Both the position numbers and the translations under genes were made by a program. Positions 31,303 through 40,712 of a DNA stretch of 43,549 nucleotides are shown piece after piece. How positions within the stretch are numbered: the first letter of the stretch is position 1; every line of letters begins with the position of its first letter. Below the pieces are notes generated by a model. The model saw only the letters and a program-made list of their open reading frames with translations. It ran no database searches and had not been told where the DNA came from. The stretch comes from CAZCCC01 sp964497245 (GTDB taxonomy: Bacteria; Patescibacteriota; Patescibacteriia; Buchananbacterales; UBA6539): assembly GCA_964497245.1 (NCBI GenBank), contig CAZCCC010000008.1, forward strand, positions 1-43,549, read 5' to 3'.

Positions 31303-33700
31303 TTTTAAAAAAATAGCATTTGAAAATTGGCATTGGATTGTTTTTTTTGTTTTTTCTTTTTTTATTTTGTCTTTTTTAATATTTCCCGCCGGAGTTTGGT
31401 CTTTTACTGACAGCGGATTTTATTATGCCGATGTTTTACAGGCAAGGAAAGTCGCTTTGTCAAAGCTTGGAATCTTTTCAAATACCGACGGCTTTTATTT
31501 AGGATTTGACAATTCGGCCGGAGCCTTCAGCCATTTGGCGGTCTCTTGGTACCAATTTATTCTTAGCTTTATTTTTGGATCCCATTTTGGTCAAGTGGTT
31601 TATTATTTTATTTACTATTTCCTATCTTTCTTATTCGGCCTTTTGCTATTTAAGAAACTTTTCTTGGGTTTCGGAAAAAATTCTATCAGGGTTGGCGCTT
31701 TATTTTTGGCATTTAATCCGTTTTCTCTTTTAATTTCAACTTTGTTTGCAATCAGCTATATTTATGCCCTTACAATTGTTTTTCTTTATTTATTTTTGTG
31801 CTACTTGGAAAACGGAAAAATCAAGAATTTATTTTTTTCTTTACTTGCGGCATTGTATCTTTTTTCTTATCTTAGGCTTGTACCGATTATAGTCTTGCTT
31901 CTGTTTTTCGTTTTATGGATTTTTTATGATAAGAAATATTTTAGTTTAAAACGATGGGTTTTGTTTTTAACTGCTTTATTCTTCGTTTGCAGCCCTTATT
32001 TTGTCGGCAATTTGCCGATATTGGGAGGCTCAAACAATATCATTAATAATTATCAAGACGCATTTGAAAGATATCAAGAGGCCAATTATGATTTTAAGAG
32101 TTCTTTTTTAAATTCTTTGACTAACCCAGGCGGCTTTACTCCGTCGGCTTTAAGCTTTTTTTATAACAATCGGGGAATTCCGGAATTTGCCGACAATTTT
32201 GCGGTAAAAGGCAGCTTTGAATTTTACAAGATGATTCAACTTATTTTCAATTCCGGAATATTGATTTTTGCCATAGCATTTGTAAGAAGTAAAAAAGCAA
32301 TAAAACTTATTGCCCTAATTTGTTTTTTTATTTTTTTGAATACGTTGGGGTTTTTTTTGAATATACAAATTTATACCTTAATTCATAAAAGCTTACTTGT
32401 TTTTCTTTATAATGACTACGGCTTTCTTCAATTCGCCCAAAGTTTCTTTTTTGCCCTGTTATTAGTATCAGTTGCTGAATTTGTAAAAGACAGAGATAAC
32501 AAGAAATATGCATTATATTTGGTTTTGGCAGTGACTTTATATTTAGTGCTGAATATTTCTCCGTTTTTGTCAAACTATTATGGTTTTAAAAAAGTTAATG
32601 ATATACCTTTGCGCTATAGCGAGTATCTTTTTTCCAAAGAAAAAATTGCCTCATCCGAGGCGACATTATTTGCTCCTTATAATTGGCTTAAATTTGAGTG
32701 GAGTCCTTACTTTTTAGATTTGAATTCTTTTCATTCTTCTGAGTATAAGAGTTTAATATCACCCAATCTCAGGTTGGTAAGTGATGATTTTGTTAAGTTT
32801 TATAATCAAATATATGACAATTTAGGGAAAGAAAACATTGATAATATTTCAATATTTAACATAAAAAATATTTTCGTTTTTAAAGATGTAGTTGATGCCG
32901 AAAAACAGATTGATACTTATCAGGTCACTAATGTTGAATATAATTCACAAAAAATGATTTTAGAGTTAAAAAATCAAGAAAGTTTAAATCTCGTTGAAGA
33001 AAATGAAAATTTTAATCATTATCGCTTTAATTCAGCTGATGATTATGATTTTCTGATATATTCTCCGAAAAATCTTATTAATTTAAATTCAGATCAATTT
33101 TACGATAAAAATTTTCACTCTTTAAATAAGCCGCTTATTTTTGACAAGACAAAGCTTAATAATATAAATATTATAAGAGATATTAACTTTAAATTAAATA
33201 GTCCGTATATTTCGTTTAAGACCATTGCTGATAATTCTAACAAGTATTATGTTAAAATAAATGTAAATAAAGAATATCCTTTTTTGCTTCATTTTAATCA
33301 ATCTTTTTCTAAAAATTGGCAGATATTTTTTGTTGATAGTTCAGATTGGGAAAGCAGAAAATGCATTGCTTGGGGCGGTTTTTTTAAATTGACAGAAAAT
33401 GATTATTGCGTATCTGCCGGAACAGCGATAGATTTTAATGATTTTTTACTTTTTTTTAAAAAGCGACTTAAGCCCGAAAATCATTTTTTGGGTAATATGG
33501 TAGGCAATACTTTTTTAATAACCCCTCAAGACATACCGGAATCATATCGCCAGGGCAATGAACTATATTTAATAATTTATTTTAAAAGGCAGATTTATTA
33601 TTTAATGGCATTGATAGTATCTTTTTCAGTTTTTGTAATGATTTTTGTTTTTATGATAAGAGAAATAATGTATGACAGAACAGTTAATAAAAAAAAGTGA
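31292..33700 (+). CDS. Large multi-pass membrane protein, GT-C/YfhO-like candidate
   Basis: The 802-residue product has about twelve membrane helices in residues 14-430. An early loop, SFTDSGFYYADVLQARK, carries acidic residues where GT-C enzymes often place the catalytic Asp. A long soluble region (about 430-760), presumably outside the membrane, contains SFSKNWQIFFVDSSDW, the F-S-x-x-W element common in YfhO-like membrane glycosylation proteins. A last helix lies at about 768-792. It would use a lipid-linked sugar such as that made by the first gene of the cluster. No exact family is recognised, so the transferase role is an inference. It overlaps its neighbours by 11 and 29 bases. Confidence 0.65.
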   Translation: MKNNFKKIAFENWHWIVFFVFSFFILSFLIFPAGVWSFTDSGFYYADVLQARKVALSKLGIFSNTDGFYLGFDNSAGAFSHLAVSWYQFILSFIFGSHFGQVVYYFIYYFLSFLFGLLLFKKLFLGFGKNSIRVGALFLAFNPFSLLISTLFAISYIYALTIVFLYLFLCYLENGKIKNLFFSLLAALYLFSYLRLVPIIVLLLFFVLWIFYDKKYFSLKRWVLFLTALFFVCSPYFVGNLPILGGSNNIINNYQDAFERYQEANYDFKSSFLNSLTNPGGFTPSALSFFYNNRGIPEFADNFAVKGSFEFYKMIQLIFNSGILIFAIAFVRSKKAIKLIALICFFIFLNTLGFFLNIQIYTLIHKSLLVFLYNDYGFLQFAQSFFFALLLVSVAEFVKDRDNKKYALYLVLAVTLYLVLNISPFLSNYYGFKKVNDIPLRYSEYLFSKEKIASSEATLFAPYNWLKFEWSPYFLDLNSFHSSEYKSLISPNLRLVSDDFVKFYNQIYDNLGKENIDNISIFNIKNIFVFKDVVDAEKQIDTYQVTNVEYNSQKMILELKNQESLNLVEENENFNHYRFNSADDYDFLIYSPKNLINLNSDQFYDKNFHSLNKPLIFDKTKLNNINIIRDINFKLNSPYISFKTIADNSNKYYVKINVNKEYPFLLHFNQSFSKNWQIFFVDSSDWESRKCIAWGGFFKLTENDYCVSAGTAIDFNDFLLFFKKRLKPENHFLGNMVGNTFLITPQDIPESYRQGNELYLIIYFKRQIYYLMALIVSFSVFVMIFVFMIREIMYDRTVNKKK

Positions 33701-35903
33701 ATACAAAAAAGGTAGAAACAGCCGACCTTATTTTTTGGCGTTAACCATATTTATTGTTTTTGTAATTCTTTTTTTTGTTTTATTGATCCAGAGTCGATTG
33801 ATCAGTTTTGTTTATCGTCCATATCTAATTAATCATCTTTTATTGGTTTTTACAAACAATAATGATGATTTATATAATGAAAATAGTAATTTAGACTTCT
33901 TGCTTAGCGACCTGCAGAATTTACAGGGTAAAAACAGAAATGTTGGAGTTATAGTTTCTGACCATTTAAATTCAAAGAAAGATATCAAGGATATAGTTCC
34001 ACATGCAGATCGTATTTATGTTGATATTTTTAGCGGTGAATGGCCGATTAAAAATAATTTTTCTTATTTCAATAATGAATTCATGATTTATTCGCCCTTT
34101 GAAATCAGTTCTCATATATCAGAGTCAACAAGACTCAGAATAGTTTATAACAAAGATTATGAAAAAATTGACTTCGTATTTTTAGGTCAACCGATTGAAA
34201 TCAACGGCGATTTAATAAAGCTTAACGACATAATCGTTTTTAGCATAGAGGATATTGAGAAAGATTCTTTGATAGAAATCGCCGATTTAACTATTAGTTT
34301 ATCAAATTATCAAAGTAATCTTTTTACAACAACGGGCGACTTAATTAAGAGAGGTGTTAGAAAATTTAAATTTCGGGATACCAATTTGGTGAATGATTAT
34401 AACTTTTCCTTTGAGGACGGTTTTTGGGTTGATCAAGTTGCAAACTGCAGCAGCTATTTGCCGGGCTCGCCGGAGATATCAATGTCTTTAAGAAACGAAG
34501 CATCAGAGGGAGATTTCTCTATGGAACTTTCTTCATCTAATCATTTTGCCTGCACTTTTAAGTCTTTCCCCATTAGTTTTGATGCCACAAAGTTTTATAA
34601 ACTGGTTTTTGACTATAAAAATATTGAAGGAAAAAAAATTCAATATTACTATAATTTAAATAACGATTCGGGCGAGGTGCAGGAAAAATTTGGATCATTT
34701 GATGCCAAGAATTCAGACTGGAATACTTTTGAAACAATTATTGATCCGAAAATTCAAAATTCTTCTGAATTCAGCCTTTATTTCTATGCCCCATCAGACG
34801 GTTCCAAAAAAATCACCAGCCTTTATGACAATATCAGGATTTATTCTTTTGAGTTGGAAGAAGAATTTTTATTTCCACAGCTTGATTTCCCGAAGAATTA
34901 CGGACTTTTTAATTGGACTTTTTTGGGCGAGGGAAAAAATGTATTTAGGTTTTCCAGCAATCAAGATAATTTTTTAGAGCAGTATAACTTTTCCTTTGAG
35001 GACGGTTTTTGGGTTGATCAAGTTGCAAACTGCAGCAGCTATTTGCCGGGCTCGCCGGAGATATCAATGTCTTTAAGAAACGAAGCATCAGAGGGAGATT
35101 TCTCTATGGAACTTTCTTCATCTAATCATTTTGCCTGCACTTTTAAGTCTTTCCCCATTAGTTTTGATGCCACAAAGTTTTATAAACTGGTTTTTGACTA
35201 TAAAAATATTGAAGGAAAAAAAATTCAATATTACTATAATTTAAATAACGATTCGGGCGAGGTGCAGGAAAAATTTGGATCATTTGATGCCAAGAATTCA
35301 GACTGGAATACTTTTGAAACAATTATTGATCCGAAAATTCAAAATTCTTCTGAATTCAGCCTTTATTTCTATGCCCCATCAGACGGTTCCAAAAAAATCA
35401 CCAGCCTTTATGACAATATCAGAATATATGAAGTTGCTCCTAAGGAAATTTATTCATACTATTTGGTGTCCAGTCCAAAAGAAATAAAAATTGAAAACAA
35501 GCCCTTAATTAAATCGGAAATGGTTAATAATTGGAAAACAAAAGTTAGCCTGTTGAAAATAAATAAGCCGGTTATGATAGTTTATCCAAAAAGTTTCAGC
35601 AGTTATTGGCGTATGTATCCGGTAGCCAAAAGCCTGCAGGTATTTGATTTTTTCAGTCCAAAAATATCTGATAAAAAACATTTTCGTCTAAATAATCAGG
35701 TAAATGGTTGGCTAATTGATGTCAATTATTTTTGTGAAAGCCAAAATTTGTGTGATAAAAATCAAGATGGCAGTTATAATATAGATTTGATTATTGAGCA
35801 CGCATTTAATAAATTTTTTAATATCGGATTAATTATTTTTGGATTAATAATAATTATCTCCGGACATTATTTTATTAGGAAGAGAAATGTTTTTAACTTA
35901 TAA
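33672..35903 (+). CDS. Membrane-anchored protein with duplicated carbohydrate-binding-like domain
   Basis: The 743-residue product has a membrane helix at about 23-45 and another near 716-736, with the bulk outside. Residues 243-388 and 438-583 are exact copies of a beta-sandwich-like domain. It starts NFSFEDGFWVDQV and ends SLYDNIRIY, the layout of CBM4/9-like carbohydrate-binding modules (N-x-S-F-E-D-G at the start, D-N-I-x-I at the end). The two are separated by a 49-residue unique linker. The C-terminal part contains KSFSSYWRMYPV and NNQVNGWLID, the pattern seen at the end of YfhO-like proteins. So it probably works with the two multi-pass neighbours. It overlaps the genes on both sides. 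Confidence 0.65.
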   Translation: MTEQLIKKSEYKKGRNSRPYFLALTIFIVFVILFFVLLIQSRLISFVYRPYLINHLLLVFTNNNDDLYNENSNLDFLLSDLQNLQGKNRNVGVIVSDHLNSKKDIKDIVPHADRIYVDIFSGEWPIKNNFSYFNNEFMIYSPFEISSHISESTRLRIVYNKDYEKIDFVFLGQPIEINGDLIKLNDIIVFSIEDIEKDSLIEIADLTISLSNYQSNLFTTTGDLIKRGVRKFKFRDTNLVNDYNFSFEDGFWVDQVANCSSYLPGSPEISMSLRNEASEGDFSMELSSSNHFACTFKSFPISFDATKFYKLVFDYKNIEGKKIQYYYNLNNDSGEVQEKFGSFDAKNSDWNTFETIIDPKIQNSSEFSLYFYAPSDGSKKITSLYDNIRIYSFELEEEFLFPQLDFPKNYGLFNWTFLGEGKNVFRFSSNQDNFLEQYNFSFEDGFWVDQVANCSSYLPGSPEISMSLRNEASEGDFSMELSSSNHFACTFKSFPISFDATKFYKLVFDYKNIEGKKIQYYYNLNNDSGEVQEKFGSFDAKNSDWNTFETIIDPKIQNSSEFSLYFYAPSDGSKKITSLYDNIRIYEVAPKEIYSYYLVSSPKEIKIENKPLIKSEMVNNWKTKVSLLKINKPVMIVYPKSFSSYWRMYPVAKSLQVFDFFSPKISDKKHFRLNNQVNGWLIDVNYFCESQNLCDKNQDGSYNIDLIIEHAFNKFFNIGLIIFGLIIIISGHYFIRKRNVFNL
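34398..34837 (+). repeat. 440-base perfect direct repeat, copy 1
   Basis: Read against 34983-35422 this segment is identical at every base that could be compared, including third codon positions. The spacing of 585 bases is 195 codons, so the frame is kept. Confidence 0.9.
34983..35422 (+). repeat. 440-base perfect direct repeat, copy 2
   Basis: This is the second copy of the module at 34398-34837. Identity ends sharply at both borders (T versus G before, G versus A after). Confidence 0.9.
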
Positions 35904-36666
35904 AGAAAAACCGGAAGTAAACCGCTGGTATTTTTTGCCGATATTTTTTGCATTTGGTTTGGTTTTTTGGCAATTGGGGCCGTTTGTTTTTTTCTGCTGG
36001 GTAATTTTTTCCGGGCTTATCTTTTATCGCTGGCAGTTTTTTGACTTTATCCGTGCGTCAGTATTTTTTCTGGTGGTAACTGTATTGTTTATGATTTTGG
36101 TACAAGATGAAATGGCAAAAACTTCAGCCGCATTCATTTATTATTTTATTTTAATGGGGGTTCTGTATCAAGTTATAAAATCCAGGATTGCAGTTATAAA
36201 TCTAAAGATGATTTTTTCCACATGCAGCGGTATCAAAAAAAATAAAAAAGCAGCTGATCTTCAAATAAAAGATGGCAATCAGGAATTAACCGGTAGCACT
36301 GGCGCTAAGGCGCTGATTAAGACGATAAATATTTTTATAGTTGTCCTTTATTTATTATTGTTTGGATTTACCTTGCCTAGTGAAAATAATTATTTTGGTT
36401 TCTTAATTTTTGCCTTTATATTTTTTCTTGTTAATTTTCTTTTCTTTTTCGGAAATGAGCTAAAAAGGTTTTTTGGAAAAAAATATTTTATAGGTAAAAA
36501 TAAATTGGTTGCCCTGTTCATCAATATTTCTGTTTTAATTGTCTATTTTTCAATTTTTGATTTTTGGCCTTCTGAAAACGGCAGTTATTATAAATATATT
36601 GCTTTGGCTTTTATTTTAGTTATAATTAATATAATCATAATTATTGACATATCAAATGAAAAATAA
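35887..36666 (+). CDS. Multi-pass membrane protein of unknown function
   Basis: The 259-residue product has about seven or eight hydrophobic helices (for example FLPIFFAFGLVFWQLGPFVFF near residue 17 and IALAFILVIINIIIIIDI at the end). A hydrophilic cytoplasmic-type loop of about 35 residues (KKNKKAADLQIKDGNQELTG) lies in the middle. No catalytic motif is recognised. It overlaps the genes before (17 bases) and after (11 bases), so it belongs to the surface-glycan operon. It may be a transporter-like or assembly subunit, but nothing in the sequence decides. Confidence 0.65.
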   Translation: MFLTYKEKPEVNRWYFLPIFFAFGLVFWQLGPFVFFCWVIFSGLIFYRWQFFDFIRASVFFLVVTVLFMILVQDEMAKTSAAFIYYFILMGVLYQVIKSRIAVINLKMIFSTCSGIKKNKKAADLQIKDGNQELTGSTGAKALIKTINIFIVVLYLLLFGFTLPSENNYFGFLIFAFIFFLVNFLFFFGNELKRFFGKKYFIGKNKLVALFINISVLIVYFSIFDFWPSENGSYYKYIALAFILVIINIIIIIDISNEK

Positions 36667-38440
36667 AACCGTTAAAAATGAATATTTTAATTATTCCTCC
36701 CAATCTGATTTATCAGGTAGTGAGAAATTTTTTGGCAGCAATCTTCTTCGTATTCTTACGCCGATGGCAAATTTCATATCCAGGGATTTTTTTCCAATTT
36801 CTTTCTTTTTTGGTTTAATGATCCTGGTTTTATGGCAAATGCTTTTACCGGGATATTTGCTTACTTTGGACATGATTTTTACTCCAAAGATAAAAATACT
36901 TTTCGGGCAGGGCTTTTTTTACAATACTTTACCAATAAAATATTTTTTAAGTTTTTTAAATTTGTTTTTTGAAGGTTGGATTATTCAGAAAATTGTCCTC
37001 ATGTTGTTGTTTTTTTTAATAGGTTATTTATGCTATAAATTTTTACCTCTGCCTAAAGACAAAAAAAGTTCTGCATACTGGGCGGGTTTGTTTTTCTTGG
37101 TAAATCCTTTTGTTTATACGAGGTTTTTAGCCGGCCATTACATGAATCTTTTTGCTTATGCTGTTTTACCGGTGTTTATTTTTTATCTTATTAATTTTTT
37201 CAGGAAAGGTAAAAGTAAAGATGCTTTCTTTTTGATTTTTTCAGTTTTTTTGATAAGTATTTTTTCGCTTCACTATTTGGTTATGGTTTTAATAATTTTT
37301 ATTTTTTACGGTTTATTTCAGGTAATTAAAAATATTTTTAAAAAAGATTTTAATTTGGCAAAAAGAATTTTTTTGAAGCTGTCTTTTGGTTTAGTTTTAA
37401 TTGCAATATTGTCAAGCTATTGGACACTGCCTTATTTGCTCAGCGGGGAAGAATCAATATTGGCTGATTTCAGCCAGCAGGATTTGGAGGAGTTTAAAAC
37501 AGTACCGGCCAAAAACTTTACGACATCTTTTAACGTTTTGCTACTTTACGGTTTTTGGGGAGAACAAAGACCATGGGCTAATTATTTTTTGTGGCCGGCG
37601 GATAATTTTATTTTTTGGGCGGTTATTTCAGTGATGCTTTTTTCCATTTTGATTTTCGGATTATATCAAAGCCTGAAAAGCAAAAGCAGGCAAACAGCTG
37701 TATTTTTTATTTTTATCGCCTTATTCAGTTTTATTTTTTCATCCGGCATCGGCCAAACAATTTTTAGAGGCTTTAATCAATGGCTTTTTGACAATGTTTG
37801 GTTTTGGAGCGGTTTCAGAGACAGTCAGAAATGGAGCGCTTTTCTGGTTTTGAGCTGTGTTTATTTTGGCTCCTTTGGCGTGGCGGCAATTATAAATTTA
37901 ATTAGAAAAATTATTCCGGCTAATCCAAAGCATCTTTTAATTTTAATGTCATTAATTCCGGCAATTTATACATATACTATGTGGGGAGGATTTTCTCGGC
38001 AGCTTAAACCTGTCTGGTATCCTGAAAGCTGGCATAAAGTAAATCAGATTTTAAATGAAGACAAAGATGATTTCAATGTTTTATTTTTGCCCTGGCATCA
38101 GTATCTTTCTTTAAAATTCAATCAAAATATAGTAACCATGAATCCGGCGCAGGAATTTTTTGATAAAAATATAATTCAGGGAGAAAATATTGAAATTGGA
38201 GACATATTCAGCAGCAGTTCAAGAAAGATAAATTCAGAAGTGGAAAATATTTTATTGCAGCACAGTCAAAGGCCTTATCAAGACAGCATAAGATTGCTTT
38301 CAGAATATAAAATAAAATACATAATTTTTTCTCATGATTTGGATCAAGTTAGCAGCGGCGATGCGTTTATGCCATATAACTCGGATTATTCAATAAAAAT
38401 ATTCAGCTCAGAGGACTTGACATTATATAAGATTCTGTGA
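36656..38440 (+). CDS. Large multi-pass membrane protein, GT-C-like candidate
   Basis: The 594-residue product starts at ATG 36656, preferred over an upstream TTG because it keeps the 11-base overlap seen elsewhere in the operon. About twelve membrane helices occupy residues 35-440. An early outside loop has LTLDMIFTPKIK. The soluble C-terminus (about 455-594) contains FNVLFLPWHQYLSLKFNQN and RLLSEYKIKYIIFSHDLD, typical of the end of multi-pass membrane proteins related to YfhO and GT-C transferases. A catalytic residue cannot be named. It is last of the tightly overlapping set and is followed by a 64-base gap. Confidence 0.65.
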   Translation: MKNKTVKNEYFNYSSQSDLSGSEKFFGSNLLRILTPMANFISRDFFPISFFFGLMILVLWQMLLPGYLLTLDMIFTPKIKILFGQGFFYNTLPIKYFLSFLNLFFEGWIIQKIVLMLLFFLIGYLCYKFLPLPKDKKSSAYWAGLFFLVNPFVYTRFLAGHYMNLFAYAVLPVFIFYLINFFRKGKSKDAFFLIFSVFLISIFSLHYLVMVLIIFIFYGLFQVIKNIFKKDFNLAKRIFLKLSFGLVLIAILSSYWTLPYLLSGEESILADFSQQDLEEFKTVPAKNFTTSFNVLLLYGFWGEQRPWANYFLWPADNFIFWAVISVMLFSILIFGLYQSLKSKSRQTAVFFIFIALFSFIFSSGIGQTIFRGFNQWLFDNVWFWSGFRDSQKWSAFLVLSCVYFGSFGVAAIINLIRKIIPANPKHLLILMSLIPAIYTYTMWGGFSRQLKPVWYPESWHKVNQILNEDKDDFNVLFLPWHQYLSLKFNQNIVTMNPAQEFFDKNIIQGENIEIGDIFSSSSRKINSEVENILLQHSQRPYQDSIRLLSEYKIKYIIFSHDLDQVSSGDAFMPYNSDYSIKIFSSEDLTLYKIL

Positions 38441-38504
38441 TAAGGTAATAAACTATTTGATATTGAAGATAGTATGTTATTTTATGAAATATATTTAATT
38501 ATTT

Positions 38505-40334
38505 ATGTTATTTAAGCTAAAAAATATCTCAAAAACAAATGCCTCAATTATTGTAATTGCCGGTTTTTTGACGATTTATTTATCGGGAAATCTGGGTGCT
38601 GGTGATTTTTTGAATAACCATGTTGCTTTCGGCTATGGCGGAGGGGGACTGGGCGGTCTTATTTTACCCCCGATTACTGCGGTTAATCACCCTCTTTATT
38701 TGAGCTTGCCGGAACGTGAAGGGCAGTTATTACAAAGCAGCGATGATGGAACATTTGTTAGGGTTGAAGTTCCGCCTCTTTCGGTAAGAGAATATTCTAT
38801 CTTTAAAATTGAAGAAATAAGGCCAAGCGACATCAATAAGCCATGCAATGAAGCCGATTATATTCTAGGAAACAAAATTTTTGATCTTAGGGCGGAAAAT
38901 CAAAAAGGAAATGAATTGATTGGATTTGAAAGGGATTTGAGTATTTCCATTATTTTGCCGACTATACCGGCTGATGTCTCAAATTTAGGAATTTATTTTT
39001 TAAACAATAACAATCAATGGGTTTTTGGAAAAAAGGCCGTTTTTGATGTAGATCATAAAGTTACTTTTCAGATTAATAGTCTTGGCAAGTTTGCGATTAT
39101 AAATGCTTTGGGACTGCCACGGCTTTTAGAAACTTATCAGCGCTGTACTCAACAGCAAGTTTTAGGTGAAAAACAATATGCAGTCGGATCTCTTTTAAGG
39201 ACATGTGATCTTCAAGTTTATGAAATTCACGGTAATAAAGTGGTTCAAATTGGACTTGTCCCTGCTCCGCAGAATCATTATAATGGCAGAAAGATTTTTG
39301 ATGTTGATTTTCAGGTTCTTTATCAATATATGGATGCTGACCAGCGCGCTCTTCGCGAAAGAGATTATCAAGATGGAGAATTGGTTAGAGCTTGCGATTG
39401 GCGGGTTTTCAGAATTGAGGATCAGAAAGCAAGATACATAAACACATGGGATGAACTTCATCAAAAATACGAAGGCCAGGTAATTCATAATGTTGATTAT
39501 TGGATTCTTGAACGATATCTTGATCCTGTTTTTGAGTCTGTTCCTCAAGAAATGGTTCTTGGTACCAAGACATATGCCGATGGCACTTTAATCAGAACTC
39601 CTGACCAGAAAATTTATATAATTGAAAATCAGACGACAAGACATATTCAGAATCCTTTTGAGCTTTCTTTGTATGGCAGTCAAGAGATATTTAATGTTGA
39701 TTTTGATGTCTTGGATTATTATTCAAAAAATGTTTACAGTGGCGAGCAAAAGATTTTAGGTTCTAAGAAATATGGAGAAGGCAGTCTTTTAAGAACCAGA
39801 GATTTTAAAGTCTATTTGGTGGAAAATGGCGGAATTAAACATATTGCTTTAATTCCCGGACCGCATGACACTTATCTTGGTAAAAAAATTATTGATGTTG
39901 ATTATTCGGTTTTAACCCAATATCATGAGATAATGGTTTCTGAACCGCCTCGGCAGGTATTGGGAGTTAAAAAATATGCCAACGGAAGCTTAATTAGGAC
40001 CGACAATGGCAGAATTTACGTTATTAAAAATCAAAAAGCAGAATATATTTCAACGATTGAAGAATTGAATAAATACGGCGGACAAGAAATATTCAATGTT
40101 GATAATGATACTATTGAATACTATCTTAGCGGCGGAATATATCCTCAGCCTGCTCCTAGAGTTTTGGGTGTAAAACGTTATGGAGACGGAACTTATTTAA
40201 AGACTCCTGATTGGAAGATTTACGTAATAAGCAACGGAAAAGCCAGATTTGTAGAAATTCAGGCAACTCCTCAATCTGATTATAAAGGCAATCAAGTCAT
40301 TAATGTAAGCTTTGAAGTTTTAGCTCAATACTAA
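38505..40334 (+). CDS. Secreted or anchored protein with six VLG-K-Y-DG-L-R-T repeats
   Basis: The 609-residue product has a membrane segment or signal anchor at about 14-31 (SIIVIAGFLTIYLSGNLG), a Gly-rich linker (GYGGGGLGG), and a beta-rich domain at about 60-205. Six repeats of about 57-62 residues follow from about 219 to the C-terminus. Their consensus is VLG-x-K-x-Y-x-DG-S-L-I-R-T, I-Y-V-I-x-N, H-I, E-L, Y-G-G-Q-x-I-F-N-V-D, V-L-x-Y. Repeat 2 lacks the VLG start. Repeats of this kind are familiar to me from Patescibacteria surface proteins but have no known ligand. It is either the end of the glycan operon or has its own weak promoter in the gap. A strong terminator follows. Confidence 0.8.
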   Translation: MLFKLKNISKTNASIIVIAGFLTIYLSGNLGAGDFLNNHVAFGYGGGGLGGLILPPITAVNHPLYLSLPEREGQLLQSSDDGTFVRVEVPPLSVREYSIFKIEEIRPSDINKPCNEADYILGNKIFDLRAENQKGNELIGFERDLSISIILPTIPADVSNLGIYFLNNNNQWVFGKKAVFDVDHKVTFQINSLGKFAIINALGLPRLLETYQRCTQQQVLGEKQYAVGSLLRTCDLQVYEIHGNKVVQIGLVPAPQNHYNGRKIFDVDFQVLYQYMDADQRALRERDYQDGELVRACDWRVFRIEDQKARYINTWDELHQKYEGQVIHNVDYWILERYLDPVFESVPQEMVLGTKTYADGTLIRTPDQKIYIIENQTTRHIQNPFELSLYGSQEIFNVDFDVLDYYSKNVYSGEQKILGSKKYGEGSLLRTRDFKVYLVENGGIKHIALIPGPHDTYLGKKIIDVDYSVLTQYHEIMVSEPPRQVLGVKKYANGSLIRTDNGRIYVIKNQKAEYISTIEELNKYGGQEIFNVDNDTIEYYLSGGIYPQPAPRVLGVKRYGDGTYLKTPDWKIYVISNGKARFVEIQATPQSDYKGNQVINVSFEVLAQY

Positions 40335-40354
40335 AGAGATCATATCATATCTGC

Positions 40355-40382
40355 AAAAACCGCTCATAGACGAGCGGTTTTT
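40355..40382 (+). terminator. Strong terminator after the repeat protein
   Basis: AAAAACCGCTC (40355-40365) and GAGCGGTTTTT (40372-40382) form an 11-base perfect stem around a six-base loop. The A- and T-flanks make it active in both directions. Confidence 0.93.
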
Positions 40383-40456
40383 GAATACTTATAAAAAATT
40401 TGGTAATATTTATAATATCATTAATGTAGATAATTTTAGTAATAAATATAAATTTT

Positions 40457-40708
40457 ATGGAAAATATTGAACAAAGAATAGAAAAAATAGAAGAAAGAAA
40501 TAAAAGCGTTGAAATGGATAAGGCCTGGGAAAAAAGCTGGAGCAGGCGTTTGCTTTTGGCCATATTTTCTTATTTGGCAATCGGGGTTTACCTCTGGACA
40601 ATTAATCTGCCAAGGCCGTGGATAAACGCCATTGTGCCGGCAATTGCTTTTATGATTCAGACTTTAACCTTGCCATTCTTTAAAAAAATTTGGATAAGAT
40701 TAAAATAA
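40457..40708 (+). CDS. Small coiled-coil/two-TM membrane protein
   Basis: The 83-residue product has a charged coiled-coil-like head (MENIEQRIEKIEERNKSVEMD), the segment WEKSWSRRLLLAIFSY and two helices at about 32-49 and 56-76, with a basic tail. The layout is typical of small Patescibacteria proteins of unknown function. I do not recognise a named family. It ends 4 bases before mutM and may be cotranscribed with it. No SD site is present. Confidence 0.7.
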   Translation: MENIEQRIEKIEERNKSVEMDKAWEKSWSRRLLLAIFSYLAIGVYLWTINLPRPWINAIVPAIAFMIQTLTLPFFKKIWIRLK

Positions 40709-40712
40709 ATAT

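Noticed and set aside
34690..35487. Two similar open frames in another phase of the 440-base duplication
   Set aside because: They are shadow frames duplicated along with the real coding module.
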